A DNA stretch of 64,000 nt from MVRE01 sp015660965 (GTDB lineage: Archaea; Halobacteriota; Methanomicrobia; Methanomicrobiales; Methanospirillaceae), in contig JBEKCC010000005.1 of NCBI GenBank assembly GCA_050015095.1, positions 1 through 64,000 on the forward strand, written 5' to 3'. Positions 18,306 through 28,003 of the stretch are shown piece by piece. A program made the translations under genes and the position numbers. The notes beneath the pieces were generated by a model. It did no database searches, was not told the DNA's origin, and was given only the letters and a program-made list of their open reading frames with translations. Every line of letters starts with the position of its first letter. The stretch's first letter is position 1.

Positions 18306-18492
18306 ATAAACACATCATCCTGCTGCAAGAGTGCATCTGAACAGCAATCAGATCATGGAAAATTGGAGAGAAATGTTTTGGGGTGTTATTTCCATTAACG
18401 AACGGTTTTCCGAAATTATACTAGAAAGGAAAAGTGAATATAATTCCATCTGGTATATTTGCTAAGACTACTCATATTCGTGTGGTGTTTCT

Positions 18493-18675
18493 GTGTCAAA
18501 GCGTTCTGTGGATTTGGTTTTTCAGGCAATGTATACATTGACCGATCTCCGAGCCTTACTTCGTGAAACGGCCCCAATCCACAATTTTGATAATGAACAG
18601 AAGGTGCAAGTGCAACGACTGCTTGACAATCTGGAAAGACAGGTCAGTTCATTGAAACAGGAGCTGCTCAAATGA
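18493..18675 (+). CDS. Small helical protein translationally coupled to pscS
   Basis: 60 codons from a GTG start. The predicted product is mostly helical, with a heptad-like C-terminal half (about residues 33-60, Leu/Val spaced by three or four). Its TGA overlaps the ATG of pscS by four bases (ATGA), implying translational coupling. A TATA-like GAATATAATT occurs near 18,437. The position suggests a partner of SepCysS. The scaffold protein SepCysE, known from other methanogens, has a helical N-terminal part that links SepRS and SepCysS, so this could be a reduced equivalent; that is speculation. Confidence 0.55.
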   Translation: MSKRSVDLVFQAMYTLTDLRALLRETAPIHNFDNEQKVQVQRLLDNLERQVSSLKQELLK

Positions 18676-19850
18676 AATGTGGCAGCGGAATTGAAGCTCG
18701 ACAGGTAAATGAAGTTTCGATCAACGTTGATCCAATCCAAGCTGGGGGGAGACTTACAGTTGATGCGATGAAAGCCGTGATCGCATACGGAGATGGTTAC
18801 TCGGTTTGCGATAACTGCCGGAAGCCCAACCGTCTGGATTACATTTCAAAACCTCCAATTGCCGAATTTCACAAAGATCTTGCGCAATGGTTGAATATGG
18901 ATTCAGCAAGGGTGGTTCCTGGTGCACGACGAGGGTTTCAAGCCGTCTGTCACACTTACGTGAAACAGGGAGATCCGGTCCTTCTCACCTCCTTATCGCA
19001 TTACACAGAGTTCCTCGCGATTGAAGATTCAGGTGGAATTGCATGCGAAATTCCGGTAGATAAAAAATATATCGTCACAGCTGACGAAACAGCAAAAAAG
19101 ATTGAAGAAGTAAAAAAACAGTTTGGACGGCCCCCCGTTCTTTTATTTATTGATCATGTTGATTACCAGTTTGGTAACGTCCATGATGTAGAGGGAATAA
19201 CAAAAGTCGCACACCAATACGATATTCCTGTGTTATATAACGGGGCGTACACTGTAGGTATTCTTCCAGTTGACGGTAAAAAGATAGGAGCGGATTTTGT
19301 TGTCGGTTCCGGGCACAAAAGCATGGCAGCACCAGCCCCATCCGGTGTGGTCGCAGCAACCTCAGAAAGGGCAAATGAGGTCTTCCGTACAACTGCGATT
19401 ACTGGAGATGTGACTGGAAGGAAATTCGGCATTAAGGAAACAGAGTTAATGGGATGCACATTAATGGGGGTCACACTGGTTGGTATGATGGCATCATTCC
19501 CTCATGTAGAGGAAAGAGTGAAACACTTCGATCGTGAACTTGAAAACAACAGGATTGTCCTGGAAGCTCTTCTTTCGATTGAAGGGACAAAAGTCCTTTC
19601 TGAATATCCAAGAAAACACACACTAACACGAATCGATACGACAAATTCTTTCGACAAGGTAGCGCAAAATCATAAAAAGCGCGGATTTTTCTTCTCCAGT
19701 GCCCTTACCGAAAAAGGGATTGCCGGTATCATCCCTGGAGCAACACGGGTATGGAAATTTAACACCTATGGAATAACAACAAAACAGGCAAACTATCTTG
19801 CACAAGTATTTATTGATATAGCTCGGGAAAATAACTTGAAGATATCTTAA
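18672..19850 (+). CDS. pscS: O-phospho-L-seryl-tRNA:Cys-tRNA synthase (SepCysS)
   Basis: PLP enzyme that converts phosphoseryl-tRNA(Cys) to cysteinyl-tRNA(Cys), the second step of tRNA-dependent cysteine synthesis in methanogens. The conserved cysteines are seen: C46 and C49 in 'YSVCDNCRKP' and another near residue 262 in 'ELMGCTLMG'. The PLP lysine is in 'VGSGHKSMAAPAPSG' near residue 216. At 392 aa it is full length. It follows, and overlaps by four bases, a 60-aa ORF. The gene implies that SepRS (sepS) lies elsewhere in the genome. Confidence 0.95.
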   Translation: MKCGSGIEARQVNEVSINVDPIQAGGRLTVDAMKAVIAYGDGYSVCDNCRKPNRLDYISKPPIAEFHKDLAQWLNMDSARVVPGARRGFQAVCHTYVKQGDPVLLTSLSHYTEFLAIEDSGGIACEIPVDKKYIVTADETAKKIEEVKKQFGRPPVLLFIDHVDYQFGNVHDVEGITKVAHQYDIPVLYNGAYTVGILPVDGKKIGADFVVGSGHKSMAAPAPSGVVAATSERANEVFRTTAITGDVTGRKFGIKETELMGCTLMGVTLVGMMASFPHVEERVKHFDRELENNRIVLEALLSIEGTKVLSEYPRKHTLTRIDTTNSFDKVAQNHKKRGFFFSSALTEKGIAGIIPGATRVWKFNTYGITTKQANYLAQVFIDIARENNLKIS

Positions 19851-19987
19851 AGAATATTATATATTCATTTTTTTCCTATTCCGCTTGAAATTCGATTACA
19901 TTGATTTTATCAGCAATTAGCGTCATAAGATTCGATTATGCCCAATAGCTTAGATCTTAAATATCCTATGTGATAGGGGGTTGCATT

Positions 19988-21463
19988 TTGTTTGAAAAAT
20001 ATGATCTTACAAACAAGACTGATGATCGTACTTTTGCAAAATCTATAGAACCCCTTCAGATGCGACTTGGAATTCTACAACGAGCGCTTCGAGATTATAA
20101 AATCCCTACTATCATCGTGGTCGAAGGATGGAATGCTTCCGGCATTACGATGGTCATTAATGAACTTATTCAGTATTTAGATCCTAGAGGATTCAGTCTT
20201 TTCTCAATAGGATCTCCTAGCGATGAAGAACGGGCTCGTCCGCTTCTATGGCGCTTTTGGACAAAGATTCCTGAAAAAGGACGTATAGCAATTTTTGCGA
20301 GAAGTTGGTACAGTCGAGCACTTGCTGAAAACATTGTAGGGATTGACTGGAAAAAGGATCTTAAACGTTCAATCTCTTCAATAAATAACTTTGAGCGTCA
20401 GCTTTCAGATGATGGTGCGATTATTCTCAAATTTTTCCTACATATAAGTAAGGATGAGCAAAAAAGACGATTAGATATGAGAGAGCTTGATCCTCTCACT
20501 TCTTGGATGATTACGAAAGGTGACTGGGATTTTCATAACCAATATGATAGTTACGTTCCAATTATCGAACAAATTATTGAAGAGACTGATACCCAAAAAA
20601 TCCCCTGGAAAATTATTGAAGCGACTGACAAAAATTATACGATTCTCACATTTTATTCAACAGTTATTAAAGCATTGGAAAAGCGATTTGCATTAGCAGA
20701 TATTCAAGATAAAAATAATCATAAAAACGAAATCATAAAACCCAAAAAAGTTGAAATTAAACGGAAATCTTCCATCACAAACTCTTTTTCTAAAGAGGAA
20801 TATCAGCAAAAATTAGTTCAATATCAAGATCGAGTTCGCGATATCCTCTATAGACTTTATAAGCGAAAAATTCCCTTGATAATAGTCTATGAAGGCTGGG
20901 ACGCTGCAGGTAAGGGAGGTAATATCATGCGTTTCGTGCGTCATATGAATCCGCGTGGATATGACGTTGTTTCTATTAGTCACCCTGATCAAACTGAGCT
21001 CAATCATCATTACCTATGGCGTTTTTATACTCGTTTCCCTAGAGCCGGTCATATGACGATTTTTGATCGAAGCTGGTATGGTCGAGTGCTTGTTGAACGC
21101 GTTGAAGGTTTTTGTACAGAATACGAATGGAAACGAGCGTACAATGAGATCAATGAGATGGAGGAACATTATATTGAAAGTGGCGGGGGTCTAATCAAAT
21201 TCTGGCTCGAAATAAGTAATGAGGAACAACTCAAACGTTTTAAACAACGTAAAGAAGATCCTCTCAAGCAATGGAAGATCTCTGATGAAGACTGGAGAAA
21301 CCGAGACAAATGGGACTTATACGAAGCTGCTGTTGATGAAATGCTTGCACGTACAAGCACCTCAATTGCACCATGGACGATTGTTGAATCGGATGATAAA
21401 TTGTTTGCTCGATTAAAAACTCTTAAAACCGTTATTCACTATTGTGAAAGTCTATTAAAATAA
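19988..21463 (+). CDS. Two-domain polyphosphate kinase 2 (probable polyphosphate:AMP phosphotransferase)
   Basis: Two tandem PPK2 domains. The C-terminal domain has an intact Walker A 'YEGWDAAGKGGNI' near residue 305, the lid 'RFPRAGHMTIFDRSWYGR' and following catalytic Asp/Arg. The N-terminal copy is degenerate at the same place ('EGWNASGITMV', no Lys). This is the class II arrangement, in which the active half uses polyphosphate to convert AMP to ADP. The start is uncertain: a TTG at 19,988 follows GGGGGT, while the frame extends to a GTG at 19,970 with no clear ribosome site. About 490 aa. Confidence 0.85.
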   Translation: MFEKYDLTNKTDDRTFAKSIEPLQMRLGILQRALRDYKIPTIIVVEGWNASGITMVINELIQYLDPRGFSLFSIGSPSDEERARPLLWRFWTKIPEKGRIAIFARSWYSRALAENIVGIDWKKDLKRSISSINNFERQLSDDGAIILKFFLHISKDEQKRRLDMRELDPLTSWMITKGDWDFHNQYDSYVPIIEQIIEETDTQKIPWKIIEATDKNYTILTFYSTVIKALEKRFALADIQDKNNHKNEIIKPKKVEIKRKSSITNSFSKEEYQQKLVQYQDRVRDILYRLYKRKIPLIIVYEGWDAAGKGGNIMRFVRHMNPRGYDVVSISHPDQTELNHHYLWRFYTRFPRAGHMTIFDRSWYGRVLVERVEGFCTEYEWKRAYNEINEMEEHYIESGGGLIKFWLEISNEEQLKRFKQRKEDPLKQWKISDEDWRNRDKWDLYEAAVDEMLARTSTSIAPWTIVESDDKLFARLKTLKTVIHYCESLLK

Positions 21464-21467
21464 TTTT

Positions 21468-22403
21468 TTAGTCTCTGAATCCTCGATGTAACCCCAAATC
21501 TCTAGCGCACTTAATAGCATATTGAAATTCTTCGTTTGTGATCGGTCGCCGAATCATTCCAAAAGCAGGATTCTGTATATCATCTATAACATGCCAAGTA
21601 GGTCGGTACTGAGCCATTATATTAACATATGAATTTTGAGAGATCTCTTTTGAAATAAAGTTCATAACAATCTCGCTGTTCGCCATATTGTTAGGGAGGA
21701 CAAGATGTCGAATAATCATCCCCCGGACAGCAATACCATCTTCAACAACCAAATCACCAACTTGGCGATACATCTCTTTTAGAGCGAAGTTCATAATTGG
21801 AACATAATCCGGTGCGTGGGACAGAACGTTAGCAACCTCATCTCTCCCATATTTTGCATCCGGCATATAAATATCGATAATCCCATTAAGGAGCTTCAAT
21901 GTGTCCACAGAATCGTATCCACCTGAATTATATACAAGAGGAATACGAAGTCCATGTGCAGCAGCAATTTCTAAACTTTTGAGTATCTGGGGGACAACAT
22001 GCGATGGCGAAACAATGTTAATGTTATGACATCCTTGTCGTTGAAGAGATAACATCATGTTTGCCAATTTTTCAGCGGATACCTCTTCACCGTGACCGCA
22101 TTGACTGATCGCATAATTTTGACAAAATTGACAAGCTAGATTGCAATTTGATATAAATATAGTACCAGAACCACTTCTCCCAACAAGCTCGGGTTCCTCA
22201 CCGAAATGTGGACCATAACTAGAAACCTGTGCATGAGAACCTGTTTTACAAAACCCCATCTCATCGTTAAGCCGGTTTACATGACACTCGCGTGGACAAA
22301 CAGTGCATCTATTTAAAAGAGATTCAGCTTTTGTCATACGATCTTCAAGTTCACCTGTTGCAAATAAGTCAATATAACCCGGTTGGTAATGATTGGAAGG
22401 CAT
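21468..22403 (-). CDS. Radical SAM protein, PflA-like
   Basis: The radical SAM cluster motif is 'CNLACQFC' (C87, C91, C94). An N-terminal Cys set (C33, C36, C40, C52) precedes it, and 'YNSGGYDSVDTLKLL' and 'DIYMPDAKYG' follow, all typical of the pyruvate-formate-lyase-activating-enzyme-like family (COG1313). Family members are assigned as putative activases; the target is unknown and no glycyl radical enzyme is in this window. Length 311 aa. Its 3' end is four bases from that of the convergent PPK2 gene. Confidence 0.85.
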   Translation of the reverse strand: MPSNHYQPGYIDLFATGELEDRMTKAESLLNRCTVCPRECHVNRLNDEMGFCKTGSHAQVSSYGPHFGEEPELVGRSGSGTIFISNCNLACQFCQNYAISQCGHGEEVSAEKLANMMLSLQRQGCHNINIVSPSHVVPQILKSLEIAAAHGLRIPLVYNSGGYDSVDTLKLLNGIIDIYMPDAKYGRDEVANVLSHAPDYVPIMNFALKEMYRQVGDLVVEDGIAVRGMIIRHLVLPNNMANSEIVMNFISKEISQNSYVNIMAQYRPTWHVIDDIQNPAFGMIRRPITNEEFQYAIKCARDLGLHRGFRD

Positions 22404-22563
22404 AGAGATCCTTATATGAAAAAATAGGAATCATATATTAAATTTTATTTCATTTTTAATAACCAATTTTGATTTGCTCATAGCTCCTTAAAAAATTAGG
22501 AACTATTTAACTATCAATCGACAACGAAAATGCTTTAATTGAACAGAGGGAAATTGTACTAAA

Positions 22564-23199
22564 ATGGCAAAAAAAGCAAGTAAACAAACGGTGGATTCCG
22601 CCCCACTCAAGTTATTTTACATATTTTATAATCAAGAACGTTGGGATAATTGGCTAAAAACCCTTAAGGAATCAAGTTTTGAGGTCGATCCCAAAAGTGA
22701 CGAAATGCCGGAGGGTTTCAAAGTTCTCGATAATTTTTCTGTTGATATAACCCTCGAAATTTTAAAAATTATCAAATTATACCAAAACAAACGCTTTACA
22801 AGAGAAGAAGCTCTCGAAAAACTAGGACAAGTAGAGATTATTGTGATGTCCTCTGCTCCTTCAGGAGATCTTGAAGACGCTATTCAAATCCTCCAGCTTC
22901 CGAAGCTTGTCCTCTTTGCTTCTTGCCGGAAATATATTGAGGGGAAATTTGACAAAGACATTAAAACACTTGTCAAAAAAGGGAAAGATTTGATTGACAA
23001 AGATATGGAGCAATCTCTCGATCTCGCTGCCAACATTGGTGCAAGCGTTATTGATGGAGCCTCCTGCTGCGGAAAATATGTGAAAGATGATCTCGAACAG
23101 CCAACACTTTTTGATGAGTGGTTGATTGAGTGCGAAAGAGTGAGTGACGCAATGGCATCACTTAAGAACTTTGATGAGACCTTGGGAGACGAGGAGTGA
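22564..23199 (+). CDS. Conserved archaeal hypothetical protein (DUF2150-like)
   Basis: 211 aa, soluble, charged N-terminus, mostly helical. I think it belongs to a family of uncharacterised archaeal proteins (DUF2150), judged from overall character rather than a unique motif. A Cys pair occurs in 'DGASCCGKYV' near residue 164. No catalytic motif is visible. The next gene starts with a GTG overlapping this stop by four bases (GTGA), so the two are probably cotranslated and may act together. Confidence 0.7.
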   Translation: MAKKASKQTVDSAPLKLFYIFYNQERWDNWLKTLKESSFEVDPKSDEMPEGFKVLDNFSVDITLEILKIIKLYQNKRFTREEALEKLGQVEIIVMSSAPSGDLEDAIQILQLPKLVLFASCRKYIEGKFDKDIKTLVKKGKDLIDKDMEQSLDLAANIGASVIDGASCCGKYVKDDLEQPTLFDEWLIECERVSDAMASLKNFDETLGDEE

Positions 23200-23648
23200 T
23201 TGCTGACCGGGCACGATTCCGGATTGCGAAAAGGATTGAACGCCTCGCTGGATACCGTTTGCCTGACCGTGCATTTAATGGAACAATGCTTGAGGCCCTT
23301 TCCTCGGGCATTAATTTCGACGCGTTTGATTTTGCTGTAAGAGAACAACTTCTTGCATTTTTTAACGATTTTTTACGATGTAACTGTAGAGATTCACCTC
23401 TATGCGGTTGTCCCGAGAAAAAGTTTGCGATGAAGATTTTGGAGTTGCGAGAGAATGGTCTCGATCATCGACAGATATCGGCATTCTTACTCGATGAATA
23501 CGGGATCGAGACTTTCCCTGCGGATATACTTTCCTTTCTTGAAGACTCAGTGCATGTCCTTGAAGCAATATCAGATATTGCACGATTAAAAGGACGAGAT
23601 ACTTTAGCAAAAAAAACAAACGACCATATTCGCATGATCGAAAGATAG
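23196..23648 (+). CDS. Cys-rich hypothetical protein, coupled to the upstream gene
   Basis: 150 aa from GTG. A compact Cys motif 'RCNCRDSPLCGCPEKKF' (about residues 61-77) may bind a metal. It is followed by a helix-turn-helix-like segment 'MKILELRENGLDHRQISAFL'. Similar Cys motifs occur, to my recollection, in the C-terminal part of some archaeal superfamily 2 helicases, so this may be a stand-alone version; that is uncertain. The start overlaps the preceding stop by four bases. Confidence 0.65.
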   Translation: MIADRARFRIAKRIERLAGYRLPDRAFNGTMLEALSSGINFDAFDFAVREQLLAFFNDFLRCNCRDSPLCGCPEKKFAMKILELRENGLDHRQISAFLLDEYGIETFPADILSFLEDSVHVLEAISDIARLKGRDTLAKKTNDHIRMIER

Positions 23649-23852
23649 ATTTCTAATTTTTTTTACTAATTTTAATTTTATCTACGAATTTAAACATTAT
23701 ACATTGGATCAGAACGGAGTAGGCAACACCCTATACGAGTTTGTACCAATCTTTTTATCATTAGACTAAACACAAACACTATCGTTTAACAATATATTAA
23801 AGGCATATAATTTCGATCAGTTGTATCATTAAATGTTGAATAGATAATAAAA

Positions 23853-25580
23853 ATGGATTTACCGATGATTTGGGAAACTATTCCAATTGTACTTCTGCTA
23901 GTTGTATCAGGTTCTCTTACTTTATTTTATTCATTTATTTTCTGGCGGACTCGAGCAATCACTCCAGGTGGGATCCCACTTACTGCAATTATGACAACTG
24001 TCACGTTTTGGTCATGGAGTTCTGCACTCGGACTTTCAACTCAAAATACAGTTCTGATGATCATTGCAAGGGTTATCGAATATTTGGCCATCGCGATTAT
24101 TCCAGTTGCATTTGTACAGTTCTCAATGTTGTATTCTGGGAGAGGTTGGCAATATGAAGCGCTTGGGTGGGCACTGGTGTCGATTATTCCTGTGTTCACG
24201 GGAGTCTTACTTGCAGCCGTTACAATAGATCCACTAATCTCTCAAGTGGGTTACCAGCAAGTCAACCCTTATTCATTATATGCTTTTACGACTTTTCCGG
24301 TTTTCTGGATATTTTTTAGTTATGCAACGCTGCTCATGTTAACTGGAATCATAATAATTATCCAGTGCTATCAATCGCCAATAGGTATCTTTCGCGGGCA
24401 AATTGCTTTTTTATTAATCGCGATAATTCCACCGTATTTTCTATATATTGCATACGTGTTCCACATTAGTCCCTTTGGGATTGTTGATCTTGCACCAATA
24501 TCATACATCATTACAATCATCGCACTGTCCGCAGGAATAGAACGATATGACCTTTTCGATATTTTTCCTATAGAATTCAGTTCTATCTTTCGTCAAATTC
24601 CCGAAGGAATTGTTATACTCAATGGAAAGGGAAGGATTATTGAAATCAACTCTACCGCAATTCAAATGTTAGGGATAACCGAACGTGATCTCATTGCCGA
24701 TAATATAAAAAAATATTTACAACCTCATGAAATTCCAATCCACCACAAAACTGAACTTGAAACCGAACGAAGACAGACCATTCAACGTGAACGAGATGGA
24801 TCCCTCAATTATATAGATATTCAATGTATCCCTATGTTATCAAAGCCTGGAAAGCCCAATGGTCATATCATGGTTCTTACTGACGTCACTGACCACAAAC
24901 TTACTGAACAGTCTCTTAACGTGGCACGAAAGAACATTAATCTCTTGACGAGTATCACACGGCACGACATCTTAAACCAACTTACAGCTATTATTGTCCA
25001 TAATGAGATTCTCCAGTCTGCAGTAACAGATTCGGGTTTGATCAAATCTATCAAAGAACTAGATCGAGCGGCAAAAAATATACGCCGCCAGATTGAATTC
25101 ACAAAAGAATTCCAGAAATTAGGTGAGAATCTACCTCAATGGATAGATATTCAAAAACTCTTTGTGCACCACCAAGAAGATCTTGGATACCAGTATATTC
25201 TTTATAGCATTCATTTAGAGGGGCTCGAGGTTTTTGCCGATCCCCTTATTGATCTCGTATTTTATAATTTACTTCAAAACTCTGTGCGATTTGGAGAGAA
25301 GGTGACATCTATCAGGCTTTTCTATTTACAACAACTTGATGGGATAACCATCGTTTATGAAGATAACGGTGTTGGCATACCAGTAAAAGAAAAAAGCCGC
25401 ATTTTTGAGCGGGGATCGGGTCTGACCACTGGGTTTGGATTGTTCTTTAGTAAAGAGATTCTCAGTATTACAGGTATTACAATTAAAGAGACGGGAAAGG
25501 CAGGTAGTGGAGCGAGATTCGAGATTTCAGTGCCTTGGGGCAAGTTCCGATTAGTACGCGAGACTACCGGTTCTCAATAA
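23853..25580 (+). CDS. Membrane histidine kinase with 7TM N-terminus and PAS domain
   Basis: Sensor kinase of 575 aa. About seven hydrophobic segments (residues 6-225) form a 7TM sensor of the HisKA_7TM type. A PAS domain follows ('FRQIPEGIVILNGKGRIIEINST', about 248-345). The phospho-acceptor His is in 'SITRHDILNQL' near residue 370. The ATPase domain shows the N box ('FYNLLQNSVRFG'), G1 'DNGVGIP' and G2 'GFGLFFSKEI'. No response regulator is adjacent, which is common in methanogens, so the output is unknown. Confidence 0.88.
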   Translation: MDLPMIWETIPIVLLLVVSGSLTLFYSFIFWRTRAITPGGIPLTAIMTTVTFWSWSSALGLSTQNTVLMIIARVIEYLAIAIIPVAFVQFSMLYSGRGWQYEALGWALVSIIPVFTGVLLAAVTIDPLISQVGYQQVNPYSLYAFTTFPVFWIFFSYATLLMLTGIIIIIQCYQSPIGIFRGQIAFLLIAIIPPYFLYIAYVFHISPFGIVDLAPISYIITIIALSAGIERYDLFDIFPIEFSSIFRQIPEGIVILNGKGRIIEINSTAIQMLGITERDLIADNIKKYLQPHEIPIHHKTELETERRQTIQRERDGSLNYIDIQCIPMLSKPGKPNGHIMVLTDVTDHKLTEQSLNVARKNINLLTSITRHDILNQLTAIIVHNEILQSAVTDSGLIKSIKELDRAAKNIRRQIEFTKEFQKLGENLPQWIDIQKLFVHHQEDLGYQYILYSIHLEGLEVFADPLIDLVFYNLLQNSVRFGEKVTSIRLFYLQQLDGITIVYEDNGVGIPVKEKSRIFERGSGLTTGFGLFFSKEILSITGITIKETGKAGSGARFEISVPWGKFRLVRETTGSQ

Positions 25581-25792
25581 GATATAGATCAGAAATAAAA
25601 ACGCAATATTGGTGATTTTTTTTTAAATTGGGTTGATACCGAAGTCTAATCCCTAATATTTTTTTGTAGCGTCATGGAAAGAGTTAATATAGTATTGAAT
25701 ATTTAATCAGACATTACCTACACAAGATAGTTTATAAAAGCTAAATCATCTCGGTAAAATTGGTTTCTTAAAGAAATGGGATTAATAACATT

Positions 25793-26650
25793 ATGGAAAA
25801 GATAGAAGACCTCATCAAAAGTGGGAATGATTTATTTGAAAAAGAACAATATTTTGAGGCCATTTCTTATTATAAAAAATTATTGCAAAAAAACATTTCA
25901 GATCCAACCAAAGCCGAAATATGGTATAAAATTTCATTGGCATTTTATTTTTTAGGACGATATTACAATTCACTTAATTCAATAAATGCTGCTCTGACAT
26001 TAGATTCTAATAATGTTAATTATTGGCTCCATAAAGCAGAGTTATTGCAATCCAATAGATTCTGCTGTTGGGACGAAGCAGTAGAATCTTATAAAAAAGC
26101 TCTTAATTTAAATTCAGATAATCCTGATATTTGGATTAAATTGGGAACATTATTTGAAAGCAGAAATAATCATAAGGAAGCTATTGAGACATACAATAAA
26201 GCCCTTGAATTACACTCGAATAATCCAAAAATTCTGTATTGTAAGGGTTGCTCATTGAATTCGATTCTTTATGAGAGAGAGAAAGAAAGAAAATTAGTAA
26301 AATTGAGCGATAATATCTCCGATGAAATTAATTTTTTAATTGAAATTCTCAACACGTATAAAAAAGTAGTTGAACAGGATCCGAATAATTCAGATGCCCT
26401 TTACTGTATCGGAGTTCTTTACACCAAATTGCAGAAATATATCGAAGCATTACACTATTTTGATGAAGCATTGAAATTTTATTCGAAGGAAAATGAAAAG
26501 CCAACACAAATTTGGTACTCAAAAGCTGAAGTACTTGAAAAAATTGGAAAATCCAATGAGGCAGTTGAATTGTATGATAGATATTATGCAGAACTAAAAA
26601 GAGACTTTGAAGACTTTTTCGAAAAACGCCAATTTAAAAATAATTTATAA
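25793..26650 (+). CDS. Tetratricopeptide repeat protein
   Basis: 285 aa built mainly from TPR units (for example near residues 20-53, 88-121, 122-150 and 195-228), each with the Trp/Leu/Gly/Tyr/Ala/Pro spacing such as 'WIKLGTLFESRNNHKEAIETYNKAL'. There is no signal peptide, so it is a cytoplasmic protein-protein interaction scaffold. The coding sequence is very AT-rich and Asn/Lys-rich. It stands alone with its own promoter region (TATA-like strings between 25,680 and 25,760). The partner is unknown. Confidence 0.85.
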   Translation: MEKIEDLIKSGNDLFEKEQYFEAISYYKKLLQKNISDPTKAEIWYKISLAFYFLGRYYNSLNSINAALTLDSNNVNYWLHKAELLQSNRFCCWDEAVESYKKALNLNSDNPDIWIKLGTLFESRNNHKEAIETYNKALELHSNNPKILYCKGCSLNSILYEREKERKLVKLSDNISDEINFLIEILNTYKKVVEQDPNNSDALYCIGVLYTKLQKYIEALHYFDEALKFYSKENEKPTQIWYSKAEVLEKIGKSNEAVELYDRYYAELKRDFEDFFEKRQFKNNL

Positions 26651-26746
26651 TATTTTTACAAAATTGTGACTTTTTTTATTAAAAATAGGTGATAACACAA
26701 AAAGAAAATTATGCATTTTTCATTATATTATTACTAAAACCAGAAA

Positions 26747-26831
26747 TGCGAGGGATGGGATTTGAACCCATGGACTCCTTCGAGATCGGATCTTAAGTCC
26801 GACGCCTTTGGCCAAGCTTAGCTACCCTCGC
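26747..26831 (-). tRNA. tRNA-Leu (anticodon UAA)
   Basis: Read on the minus strand, the acceptor stem GCGAGGG pairs with CCCTCGC next to the discriminator A. The anticodon stem TCGGA/TCCGA encloses the loop CTTAAGA with anticodon TAA. A long variable arm (TCTCGAAGGAGTCC region) marks a class II tRNA, and the T arm is ATGGG-TTCAAAT-CCCAT. The length is 85 bases. No CCA is encoded: the bases after the discriminator are TTT. No intron is seen. Confidence 0.93.
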
Positions 26832-26998
26832 TCTCTATAGTATTTTGATGCATCACTCAAAAAAGAATCGCCTGAAATTAGTACATTGTTAGTTTCCTAA
26901 AAGGAGTAAAGCAAATTTCTCCACTATTTCTTTTATTGGGATCTTGATATCCAAACGCAGAACTCTTGAAGGAGTTCGTCCAATAATGATCCGATTTG

Positions 26999-28003
26999 AT
27001 GAGTAATCTTAAGATTTTCGGGTGGATCGAATTAGACGGGGAACGGTTAAGTGAAGAGAGTATCGAACGTATCATTTTGAAAGATTCGGAAAAAATAATT
27101 CATTTCGGGGGCGAATTTTTTCTTTCATGGAATGGTTGTTGTGCTCGCGATCACTTTGGAGTTATGATAGGTAATTGCCCAAAGGGTACCATCATTTGTA
27201 ATGGTAAAATGAAAGATTCCATTTCACCGTCTCCTCAGGACATGCCACTTGAGGAAGCGATAATAACGGCAGTGAAATTACGTAGTGATGAAGGTGTGAC
27301 CGCACTTTCTGGTGGTGTGGACTCATCTCTAATTGCAAAACTTGCTCAACGCGAATGTGTTACAATTGGGCTCAAAGATTCCCATGACATTCGTCAGGCG
27401 AAACATGCTGCAGAATTACTTGGGTTAACCTGTACACTAGTAGAAGTAACCCCTAATGATATTGAATCAAAATTACCTCAAGTAATTGCGGCAATACCAA
27501 AAAAAGATCCAGTCAATGTAAGCATCGCACTTACACAATACTTCATAGCTAAATGGGCAAGAGAACACGGGTATAGACGAATCATTACAGGACAGGGAGC
27601 TGACGAACTTTTTGGTGGTTATCAACGTTATCTTGAAACAAAAACACTTACCGATGATCTAGCTCGTGATGTTGCAGGACTCGAGGAACAGGCAATGCGT
27701 GACCAATCAGTAACTGCGCTTCACAACACATATCTTTCAATGCCTTATCTGGACATTCGAGTAGTGCGCGCTGCACTAAAAATCCCTGCTGATGAGAAGG
27801 TACAAGGAGGACGACGAAAAGTACCATTAAGGATAATTGCAGAGCGTCATATCCCCCAGGAACTCGCATGGTACGAGAAAAAAGCAATGCAATACGGGAG
27901 TGGCGTCTGGAAGGTACTTCAGAAGCTTGCCCGTAAAAATGGTTATAAAACGTCCATACAAGATTACATAGACCACATCAACAAGGTGGAACATGGTCAC
28001 TGA
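26999..28003 (+). CDS. Asparagine synthase-like protein with reduced N-terminal domain
   Basis: 334 aa. The PP-loop ATP motif 'ALSGGVDSSLIAKLA' lies near residues 102-116, and 'ITGQGADELFGGYQRYL' and 'MPYLDIRVVRAAL' are signatures of the AsnB synthetase domain. The N-terminal part (about residues 1-95) is far shorter than the usual glutaminase domain and does not start with the catalytic Cys. It does keep fragments such as 'GGEFFLSWNG...ARDHFG'. ATG at 26,999 is directly preceded by a TTG. It overlaps gatC by 11 bases, linking it to amide-aminoacyl-tRNA synthesis. It may use ammonia or ammonia supplied by another protein. Confidence 0.8.
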   Translation: MSNLKIFGWIELDGERLSEESIERIILKDSEKIIHFGGEFFLSWNGCCARDHFGVMIGNCPKGTIICNGKMKDSISPSPQDMPLEEAIITAVKLRSDEGVTALSGGVDSSLIAKLAQRECVTIGLKDSHDIRQAKHAAELLGLTCTLVEVTPNDIESKLPQVIAAIPKKDPVNVSIALTQYFIAKWAREHGYRRIITGQGADELFGGYQRYLETKTLTDDLARDVAGLEEQAMRDQSVTALHNTYLSMPYLDIRVVRAALKIPADEKVQGGRRKVPLRIIAERHIPQELAWYEKKAMQYGSGVWKVLQKLARKNGYKTSIQDYIDHINKVEHGH

